Shown here: positions 1-6,000 of the stretch, in pieces
Layout: every line of letters begins with the position of its first letter
Numbering within the stretch: the stretch's first letter is position 1
Source of the DNA: CAYOKT01 sp964404605
Lineage (GTDB): Bacteria; Electryoneota; Electryoneia; Electryoneales; Electryoneaceae
Assembly: GCA_964404605.1 (NCBI GenBank)
Contig: CAYOKT010000028.1
Coordinates: 1 to 34,281, forward strand
Reading direction: 5' to 3'
Length of the DNA stretch: 34,281 nt
Translations under genes and position numbers: made by a program
Notes under the pieces: model-generated
What the model was told of the DNA's origin: nothing
Seen by the model: the letters and a program-made list of their open reading frames with translations, nothing else
Database searches by the model: none

Positions 1-2172
1 CAACTGGTAGATGGCGACGGCGACGCCGTAGGCGAGCAGGAGGGTGTAGGCGGCGAGGAAGACGGACCACCAGGTCGACCCCATCTCCTTGCGCACCACC
101 GCGAGGGTGGCCATGCAGGGGACATAGATGAGCACGAAGAACATCAGCGCAAGGCCCATCGCCGGGCTGTAAGCGGGATCGGCGGCGATCCGCGACCGGA
201 GGGAGCCGCCCCTCCGGGACGACTCCACGTTCGGGTCGGCCTCCCCGATGCCGTACACGATCCCCATCGTGGAGATGATCACCTCTTTCGCCGCGAAGCC
301 CGCGGTGAGACCCACCCCGATGCGCCAGTCGAACCCCGCCGGCTTCAGCAGCGGCTCCAGCGCCCGGCCGATGCGCCCGCCATAACTGTTGACCAGCTCC
401 TCCCGCGCCCGCTGGGCCGAAAGTACATGGGAACGGCGGTGGAGAGCCGCCTCGAGCGAATCGGCCGCCTCACCGGATTCCTCCGCCAGCGAGGCGAGGT
501 TCACCGAGATCGCCGCCAGCTCACCCTCGTAGTCCCGGGAAAACTGCGCCGGCTTGGGAAAATAGAGCAGGAACCAGACGATGATGCTGATCCCGAGGAT
601 CACCGTCCCGGCCTTGCGCAGGTAGGACACACCCTTCTCCCACATATGGCCGAGAATCCCCCGCCAGGTGGGCAGTCGGTACGGGGGGAGTTCCATCACG
701 AAGGGAGCCGCATCGCCCCGGAAAAGCGTCTTGCGGAAGAGATAGGCGACGAGGAAGGCGATCCACCAGCCCGCCAGCCAGACGAGCCAGAAGATGAAAC
801 CGGCATGCTTCGGGAAGAACGCCGCCGCCAGCATCGCGATCACCGGCGCCTTCGCCCCGCAGACCATCAGGGGGGTGACGAGGATGGTGATCTTCCGGTC
901 GCGCTGGTTGACCAGCGTCCGGGCGCTGAGCACCGCCGGCACGGCGCAGCCGGTGGCGATCATGAAGGGGATGAAACTGCGGCCATGCAGCCCGAAGAGG
1001 TGGAAGAACTTGTCCATCACGAAGGCCGCGCGCGCCATGTAGCCCGAGTCCTCGAGGAAGGAGAGCCCGAAGAAAAGAAGGAGCACCAGGGGGAAGAAGG
1101 TGATCACTCCGCCGACGCCGCCGATGACACCATCCACCACCAGGTCCTGCACCGCCCCGACGGGCAGGACGCCCCGCACGACATCACCGAAGCGCAGGAA
1201 CCCGGCCGCGATCCAGTCGGAGAGCGGGTTGCCGATGGCGAAGGTGAGTTGATAGACGATGAACATCACGAGGAAGAAGACCAGCACCCCCCAGTAGCGG
1301 TTTAGGATAAAACGGTCCAGTTGTTCCGTGAGGTCGAACCTCGTCCGATCCCGTTTACGCCGCACGGCTTCCCGCACCGCGCCGTGGATGTAGGCGTATC
1401 GCTGCTCCCCGACGACGACGACGCTGTCCTCGCGGAAGTGCTTCCGGATCCGTTCGCACGCCGCGGCGGCCTCCTCGAGGACCTCGGCGCCCACCCGGTG
1501 TTCGCGCTTCACCTTGCGCGCGGCGTCCTCGTCCTCCTCCAGCAGCTTGATCGCCACCCAGTCGAGGTTGTACTTCTTCGCGAAGTATTCATCAGCCGCG
1601 AGGGCGCGCCCCAGCGTCTCGCGCTCCCGCTCCAGCTCGCGACCGTAGTTGAGGCGCCTCCCGTTCGCCTGCGCCTCTCCCCGCGCCATGCGAACCACGA
1701 GGTCGAGCAGTTCACCCGCTCCCTCCCCCCTGTGACCGACGGTTTTCACGAAGTTCACACCGAGCACCTTGCCGAGCTGCTGCTCGTCGATCTCCAGCCC
1801 CGTCTCCTCGGCCTCATCGCTCATGTTCAGCGCGCCGATCACCGGCACGCCGAGTTCCTGCAACTGGAGAAGCAAGTAGAGGTTGCGCTCGAGGTTGGTC
1901 GAGTCGATGACATCGACAATCAAGTCCGGCTTATCGCGGAGGACGAAATCGCGGGTGACCACCTCCTCGAGAGAGTAGGCGGTCAGGCTGTAGGTTCCCG
2001 GCAGGTCGACGATCTCGACACGGTAGCCGTCATGGTAACAGACGCCGACCTTCTTCTCCACCGTGACGCCGGGATAGTTGCCGATGTGCTGGTGCTGCCC
2101 GGTGAGAGCATTGAACAGGCTGGTTTTGCCGGAGTTGGGATTGCCGGCGAGGGCGACACGGAGGGTCGGCAT
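1..2172 (-). CDS. feoB: Ferrous iron transporter FeoB (C-terminus cut by window edge)
   Basis: This is the GTPase-coupled inner-membrane Fe(II) permease. The reading frame is open from the ATG at 2172 to base 1 (724 codons), so only the extreme C-terminus is missing. The N-terminal G domain is complete: G1 GNPNSGKT at residues 10-17, the G2 region NYPGVTV at 32-38, G3 DLPG at 56-59 and G4 NMSD at 116-119. It is followed by the helical GDI-like region and, from about residue 300, by the hydrophobic permease core with the typical Gate segments and Cys-containing helices. An in-frame ATG 16 codons upstream (2220) is possible, but family proteins start close to the G1 motif, so 2172 is preferred. 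It lies 88 bases downstream of the DtxR-FeoA fusion gene on the same strand and is probably co-transcribed with it. No separate feoA was seen; the FeoA role may be carried by the fusion protein. The identification is very secure. Confidence 0.96.
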   Translation of the reverse strand, partial: MPTLRVALAGNPNSGKTSLFNALTGQHQHIGNYPGVTVEKKVGVCYHDGYRVEIVDLPGTYSLTAYSLEEVVTRDFVLRDKPDLIVDVIDSTNLERNLYLLLQLQELGVPVIGALNMSDEAEETGLEIDEQQLGKVLGVNFVKTVGHRGEGAGELLDLVVRMARGEAQANGRRLNYGRELERERETLGRALAADEYFAKKYNLDWVAIKLLEEDEDAARKVKREHRVGAEVLEEAAAACERIRKHFREDSVVVVGEQRYAYIHGAVREAVRRKRDRTRFDLTEQLDRFILNRYWGVLVFFLVMFIVYQLTFAIGNPLSDWIAAGFLRFGDVVRGVLPVGAVQDLVVDGVIGGVGGVITFFPLVLLLFFGLSFLEDSGYMARAAFVMDKFFHLFGLHGRSFIPFMIATGCAVPAVLSARTLVNQRDRKITILVTPLMVCGAKAPVIAMLAAAFFPKHAGFIFWLVWLAGWWIAFLVAYLFRKTLFRGDAAPFVMELPPYRLPTWRGILGHMWEKGVSYLRKAGTVILGISIIVWFLLYFPKPAQFSRDYEGELAAISVNLASLAEESGEAADSLEAALHRRSHVLSAQRAREELVNSYGGRIGRALEPLLKPAGFDWRIGVGLTAGFAAKEVIISTMGIVYGIGEADPNVESSRRGGSLRSRIAADPAYSPAMGLALMFFVLIYVPCMATLAVVRKEMGSTWWSVFLAAYTLLLAYGVAVAIYQL

Positions 2173-2260
2173 CTTCTCGGCGGCTTCATGTCGGTGCCGG
2201 CTCCATTCGGCGAGGATCATCCCGAACCCGCCGCCCGCCCTGCGGCGGCGGCTGCCATGC

Positions 2261-3280
2261 TTACCCATCGAGCTCCTCGACGACGATGCCGGTGGCTTCC
2301 GCCCGGCGCAGTGAGAGGTTGTAGCCCTTCAACTCGACCTCGATCGGATCGTGCAACAGGGCTTCCCGGATGATGCGCCCCTCCTCGCCGTGCACGAAGC
2401 CCATCTCGATGAGCCGCTGGCGGATCTCCCCCCCGATGGCCAGCCGCTCCACCCGGAACCGCCGGCCGGGCGAGAGGTCCGCCAGGGTGCGGAGGTTCGG
2501 AAGGGCCTCCCCGCCCGCGGGCCACCCCGCGCCATCCGGCTGAGGCCAGATGAACACCGCCGAGGCCTGGTCCTTCGCGAGACGGATCACCGAACCGGAG
2601 AGACGCACCTCGACCTCACCCTTCGGGCGGCGGGCGATCATCGAAAGCGACATCCCCGGCAGCACACCCCGCTGGATCAGGGGCCGCCGGGTCTCCTCGT
2701 TGGCCGCGATCCGGGCGACGAACCCGCTCTCGCCGGGCTTCAGGTCCGCCAGGGCCTTCACTTCGCGCGAAAGAAGGGGCGGCAGCCAGACCTTCCCGGG
2801 CTCCCCCGCGCCGGGTTGCTTCCCCTTCTTCTCCCCGCCGGGATGCTCGCGCAGGGAACTGCGGAAATGGGCGACGAGATCGCCCTTCACCTTCGGGGAA
2901 TACGAGATGAACTCGCTGAGCGCGGCGATGCGTTCGAGGGTGTTCACGCTGATCGTGTGTTCCAGGGCGCAGGCATCGCGCTCGGCGGTCTCGGGGTCGA
3001 CCTGGAGGAGGTCGGTGAGAAAGCGGGTAAGGAAGATGTGCCGCTGGTAGAGGCGGAAGCCCAGTTCACGCCCTTCGGGGGTGAGATCGACATATTCGCG
3101 GGCATGGTACTCGACCAGCCCTTCGCGCGAGAGACGCTGGAGGGCGGAGGTGACACTCGAGGTCTTCACCCCCTTCAAGCGCGCGATGTCGCGTACCCGC
3201 GCCACCTTCTGCTTCTGCAGCAGGCGAAAAACCGCCTCGAGGTAATCCTCGAGGCTCTCGCTGAGTCGACCGACAAGCAT
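2261..3280 (-). CDS. DtxR-family iron-dependent regulator fused to two FeoA domains
   Basis: This is a 339-residue protein with three parts. Residues 1-70 are the winged helix-turn-helix of DtxR/MntR proteins. Residues 75-145 are the metal-binding and dimerisation domain. Two SH3-like FeoA domains follow at about 174-245 and 264-337. Canonical DtxR proteins have one C-terminal SH3-like domain and MntR has none, so two is unusual. Candidate metal ligands are Asp12 and Glu15 (EDYLE), His81 and the CALEH motif at 104-108. The Cys at 104 matches the DtxR/IdeR primary-site Cys rather than the Glu of MntR, which suggests Fe(II) sensing; this is inference. A Lys/Gly-rich linker (about 146-165) separates the DNA-binding part from the FeoA part. 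The gene precedes feoB and probably represses its own operon through the palindrome at 3301-3315. The second FeoA domain could also act on FeoB directly. Confidence 0.92.
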   Translation of the reverse strand: MLVGRLSESLEDYLEAVFRLLQKQKVARVRDIARLKGVKTSSVTSALQRLSREGLVEYHAREYVDLTPEGRELGFRLYQRHIFLTRFLTDLLQVDPETAERDACALEHTISVNTLERIAALSEFISYSPKVKGDLVAHFRSSLREHPGGEKKGKQPGAGEPGKVWLPPLLSREVKALADLKPGESGFVARIAANEETRRPLIQRGVLPGMSLSMIARRPKGEVEVRLSGSVIRLAKDQASAVFIWPQPDGAGWPAGGEALPNLRTLADLSPGRRFRVERLAIGGEIRQRLIEMGFVHGEEGRIIREALLHDPIEVELKGYNLSLRRAEATGIVVEELDG

Positions 3281-3300
3281 CCCTGCCTCTGGTAGACGTG

Positions 3301-3315
3301 CCTATCAAAGATAGG
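3301..3315. promoter_or_regulatory. Putative DtxR-type operator palindrome
   Basis: This is a perfect inverted repeat, CCTATC-N3-GATAGG, lying across the -10 element and predicted start of the dtxR-feoA/feoB operon. Its position would let a bound repressor block RNA polymerase. The TAGG/CCTA half-sites resemble those in DtxR/IdeR boxes, although their orientation and length differ from the classical 19-base box. Binding by the adjacent regulator is inferred from position only. Confidence 0.55.
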
Positions 3316-3336
3316 GATTCTGTCCGACGGGAACAA
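3308..3336 (-). promoter_or_regulatory. Promoter of the dtxR-feoA / feoB operon
   Basis: On the minus strand the -35 element TTGTTC (3336-3331) is followed after 17 bases by the -10 element TATCTT (3313-3308), which reads TATCTTTG when extended. The predicted start is near 3301, about 20 bases before the ATG at 3280. The arrangement CTTG-N20-TAnnTTTG recurs at other promoters of this window. The -10 box lies inside the adjacent palindrome. Confidence 0.65.
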
Positions 3337-3497
3337 GGGAGACGTTCCCTGCCGACCGGCTTGCGAGGCAGGAGCGGTACCGCGCTTGAGAAGCCGTATA
3401 ATCTGCACTCGGCGAGCGGGGCGTGCGCGGCTGTTCCGGGCGCCGCCTGACTGCGGGCCCCTGGCGCGCCGTTCCGGCAACCGCCACACGGCGGGGG

Positions 3498-3710
3498 CTA
3501 TTTCTGCTCGTCAATCGCCCGGTTCACCTCGGCGATCATCCCCTCCACGTCCTCGACGCCCGCGTCGCGGATGGCCTCCTCCACGGTCTTCCACAGCGGC
3601 GTGCCGCACTGGATGCAGACCACGCCCTTCCGCGTCAGGTGCCGGATCGCCACCGGGGCCTCCCGCGCCACGTCCTCCAGCTCCATCCCGCCGTGAATAT
3701 GCCTGCCCAT
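3498..3710 (-). CDS. DUF1858-like small protein with CxxC motif
   Basis: This is a 70-residue protein starting at the ATG at 3710, which has a GGAGAG ribosome-binding site a few bases upstream; a longer frame exists but lacks such a site. The sequence has the pattern of DUF1858 proteins: an N-terminal helix (LEDVAREAPVAIRHLTRKG), then GVVCIQCGTPLWKTVEEA with a CxxC pair, then a helix with an acidic and hydrophobic repeat. DUF1858 domains occur in small stand-alone proteins and next to redox or hybrid-cluster proteins, and their function is unknown. No export signal is visible, so it should be cytoplasmic. It lies upstream of the dtxR-feoA promoter on the same strand, and 208 bases separate it from the divergent lipoprotein gene. 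I see no clear promoter in that gap. Confidence 0.75.
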   Translation of the reverse strand: MGRHIHGGMELEDVAREAPVAIRHLTRKGVVCIQCGTPLWKTVEEAIRDAGVEDVEGMIAEVNRAIDEQK

Positions 3711-3918
3711 CGTTCTCTCCGGTTGTGCTTCCAAGCGCCGCCGCACCCCGTGAGATGCCGGAAGCCCGGACGCGATGCCGTGTTCATCCCGCCGCCGCGG
3801 AGCCGGCCACACGATTCGAGCCGCGCCGTGACTCCCCTGCCGCTTGCCCCGCCGCCGCTCATGGTTGCAGGTTTACTCACGACTGAACGAAGCGGACATC
3901 AAACGAGGATCGGCCATC

Positions 3919-4602
3919 ATGTCCCATTCCACGCGAACCCTCGCGGCCGGCGCCGCGCTTGTGCTCGCGGCGCTGCTCGCGGCCGGCTGCGGCGGAAAGA
4001 AACCTCAGCCCGAGACCGGCCAGGACCAGCCCTCACCGCACTCGATGACCACACCTGACTACCCGAAGCCCGACGACGAGGGACGCATCCACATCGGCCC
4101 TCTCGGCGGCGCATTGCCGACGGGCTGGAAATCCGTGCCTCCTGCTTCGCCCATGCGCCGCGCGCAGTTCGAGCTTCCCTCCCCGGAGGGCGAAACCGAG
4201 CCGGGCACCATCGCCGCCTTCTATTTCGGCCCGCAGGCGGGCGATGTCGAGGCGAACCTGAACCGCTGGTACGACCAGTTCGAACAGCCGGACGGACGGC
4301 CGACGAAAGAGGTCGCCGTGCGGGAATCCTTCGATGTGGGACCGCTGAAGGTGACGATGGTCCATTTCACCGGGACGCTGCTCTCCTCGAGCATGCCCGG
4401 CGCTCCCTCGATGGAGAAGAGGGAGAAGTGGATGAACCTCTCGGCGATCATCGAGTCCCCCGCCGGGCCGTGGTTCTTCAAAGGAACCGGGCCGGAGGCG
4501 ACGATGGAGGCGAACAGGGAGGCCTTCCGGGGCTTCCTCGAGAGCCTGACCTTCGAGAGTCCGGTGGATGGGCAGCCCGCGCACGCGGAGATGGGCGGCT
4601 GA
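3919..4602 (+). CDS. Lipoprotein of unknown function
   Basis: This is a 227-residue protein with a lipoprotein signal peptide: Arg in the n-region, a hydrophobic Ala/Leu core and a lipobox ending in LLAAGC with Cys24. A Pro/Gln/Ser-rich tether follows, so the protein should be anchored in an envelope membrane and face the periplasm. The mature part (about 60-215) looks like a compact alpha/beta domain with conserved-looking PTGWKSVPP, RRAQFELP and AAFYFGPQ segments. I do not recognise the family with certainty; the pattern resembles small lipoproteins known from FCB and planctomycete genomes. The start at 3919 was chosen because the signal peptide begins there and a GAGGA lies about 10 bases upstream. 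A longer in-frame start at 3844 would place a charged extension before the signal peptide. Confidence 0.75.
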   Translation: MSHSTRTLAAGAALVLAALLAAGCGGKKPQPETGQDQPSPHSMTTPDYPKPDDEGRIHIGPLGGALPTGWKSVPPASPMRRAQFELPSPEGETEPGTIAAFYFGPQAGDVEANLNRWYDQFEQPDGRPTKEVAVRESFDVGPLKVTMVHFTGTLLSSSMPGAPSMEKREKWMNLSAIIESPAGPWFFKGTGPEATMEANREAFRGFLESLTFESPVDGQPAHAEMGG

Positions 4603-4670
4603 GAAGCGTGTTGCAAGGGAGCGGAGCGGCGAGCGCCGTGCCCTTATCACCAACCGGCTTCACTCTGCAT

Positions 4671-4702
4671 GGTGAAACCCGGGACTGAAGTCCCGGGCCA
4701 CC
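4671..4702. repeat. Palindromic intergenic repeat (hairpin)
   Basis: A perfect stem of nine pairs (4678-4686 with 4689-4697, loop GA) built from CCCGGGACT and its complement is flanked by matching GGTG and CACC bases. Motifs of the type GGGACTGAAGTCCC are familiar as dispersed intergenic repeats in GC-rich bacteria. No T-run follows, so it is not a typical terminator. It sits between the lipoprotein gene and the HypE-like gene, which converge on it. Confidence 0.6.
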
Positions 4703-4764
4703 CACCGCCTGCTGCGGCGTAGCCTTTGGCGAAGCCAGGGCTGACCCCGGGAGACTCTGTTTCT

Positions 4765-4782
4765 CCGGCGACACGTCGCCGG
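4765..4782. repeat. Second hairpin in the same intergenic region
   Basis: A perfect stem of eight pairs is formed by CCGGCGAC (4765-4772) and GTCGCCGG (4775-4782) with a two-base loop. Together with the hairpin at 4671-4702 and the short palindromic stretches between them, it makes the whole gap 4603-4823 look like a cluster of repeat-type structures with no coding potential. Confidence 0.5.
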
Positions 4783-4823
4783 GCTTCATCGCTTCCCCTC
4801 GCCCGCGAGGCGCGGGAACGACG

Positions 4824-5834
4824 CTACCCGATCCGCGCGATGTGCAGGTCGGCGGGGAGGACCAGCGGGCGAAGCCGCCCCCGGCCCTCCTCGAGGAGCA
4901 CCTCGCTCCGGCCCGGCTGTCCGACCATCCCGACCCGCGCCGTCCCCTCCCCGCCGGGGAGACGGGACCAGATGGTGAGCAGCCTGTCCGCCGCGGCGGG
5001 GGAAGCCACGGCGATCAGCACCCCCGCCGAGGAGGCGAACAGCGGATCCAGACCGGCATGCCGGAGGGCGTCCGCCACCACGGGCCGCACCGGCAGCGCA
5101 TCGCGCCGCAGGGTCAGCCTCGCGGAGAGTTCGCCGGCGAGGCGGAGCAGCGCACCGACCAGCCCCGCACGGCCGGCATCCGCCAGCCTGCGCACCCCCT
5201 CCACCCGCAACGCCGCCCGTGTAAACGCATGGAGCGAACGGGCATCGCTGGCGACCTCCCCACCTCGCACGGCCCCTTCCCGCGCCGCGAGGACGGCGGC
5301 GGCGTGCTCGCCGGGCGGCCCCGTAACGAGGAGATGGTCGCCCTCGCGCGCGCGGCGGCGGGAGAGGTCACGCTTCGGGTCCACCACTCCGCCGGCGGTC
5401 ACGGTGATCAGGATCTCGTCTTCCCCGGAGCCCGGCTCCAGCACCCGCGTGTCCCCGGCGACCAGCTCCACGGTCGCCTCCGCGGCCGCCCTCGCCAGCG
5501 AATCCACGATCCGGGCCAGGTCCTTCCAGCGGACGCCCTCGCGCAGGGTGAAGGCCGCCGCCGCCCAGCGGGGGGAGGCCCCGGCCGCCGCGAGGTTGTT
5601 CGTCGCACGCAGCAGCGCCAGCCGCCCGATATCCCCGCCGGGGAAGAAGAGCGGCCGCACCACGCACGCCTGGGTGCTGACCGCGAGCCTGCCCTCCGGG
5701 GGCAGGGGCAGCAGGGCCGCCTCGCCCTGCTTCTGCAGGGGGAGAGAACGGAAACGGGCGAGGAACAGCTCCTCGAGCAGCTCCCGGGCCAGGCGGCCCC
5801 CGGAGCCATGCGCGAGACGGATTCGATCCTGCAT
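4824..5834 (-). CDS. HypE-like protein (PurM/AIR synthase superfamily) lacking the C-terminal Cys
   Basis: This is a 336-residue protein that aligns along its whole length with HypE, which makes the thiocyanate ligand of NiFe hydrogenases. It has the AHGSGGRL start (8-15), PLFFPGGDIG (61-70), the VAGDTRV motif and a C-terminal ending at the usual place. Key features have changed. HypE normally ends in PRIC, and the terminal Cys is carbamoylated; here the tail is ARIG followed by the stop. The Asp of the TTDS motif is Gln55, the Asp of the ND motif is Asn80, and the acidic pair usually found near residue 37 reads GE. ATP/Mg binding and the cyanation reaction are therefore doubtful. No hyp or hydrogenase gene lies nearby. 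It could be a divergent HypE paralogue with another acyl-phosphate or dehydratase role, or a pseudoenzyme. The start ATG has no ribosome-binding site, and a -10-like TACCTT sits only six bases before it. Confidence 0.85.
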   Translation of the reverse strand: MQDRIRLAHGSGGRLARELLEELFLARFRSLPLQKQGEAALLPLPPEGRLAVSTQACVVRPLFFPGGDIGRLALLRATNNLAAAGASPRWAAAAFTLREGVRWKDLARIVDSLARAAAEATVELVAGDTRVLEPGSGEDEILITVTAGGVVDPKRDLSRRRAREGDHLLVTGPPGEHAAAVLAAREGAVRGGEVASDARSLHAFTRAALRVEGVRRLADAGRAGLVGALLRLAGELSARLTLRRDALPVRPVVADALRHAGLDPLFASSAGVLIAVASPAAADRLLTIWSRLPGGEGTARVGMVGQPGRSEVLLEEGRGRLRPLVLPADLHIARIG

Positions 5835-5840
5835 GGTCGA

Positions 5841-5871
5841 AAGGTAGAGTCCTGCGAGGCCGGGTGGGAAG
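5841..5871 (-). promoter_or_regulatory. Candidate promoter of the HypE-like gene, leaderless
   Basis: The minus strand carries CTTC (5871-5868), then 21 bases, then TACCTTTC (-10 TACCTT at 5846-5841). It fits the promoter pattern of this window except for the last base of CTTG. Transcription would begin at or next to the ATG at 5834. With no Shine-Dalgarno sequence present, this implies a leaderless transcript. Confidence 0.4.
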
Positions 5872-5892
5872 CGATCCGACGCTCCGTCCCGC

Positions 5893-5921
5893 TTGCCGGG
5901 GCTCCCGCCGCCTCCTACCTT
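5893..5921 (+). promoter_or_regulatory. Promoter of the beta-helix protein gene
   Basis: The -35 element TTGCCG (5893-5898), a 17-base spacer and the -10 element TACCTT (5916-5921) match the CTTG-N20-TAnnTT arrangement seen elsewhere in the window. The predicted start is near 5928, giving a leader of about 70 bases before the ATG at 6001. Confidence 0.55.
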
Positions 5922-6000
5922 ATTGCAGGTGCAGATCAGGGGGAGAACAGCGCGGGCATGGGGGTGCTCCGCGTTCTCTCTCGCGCGAAGGGGCTATGCC

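Noticed and set aside
427..2373. Plus-strand open frames over the first 2.4 kb
   Set aside because: They are shadows of feoB, whose minus-strand frame has all G-domain motifs and is open to the window edge.
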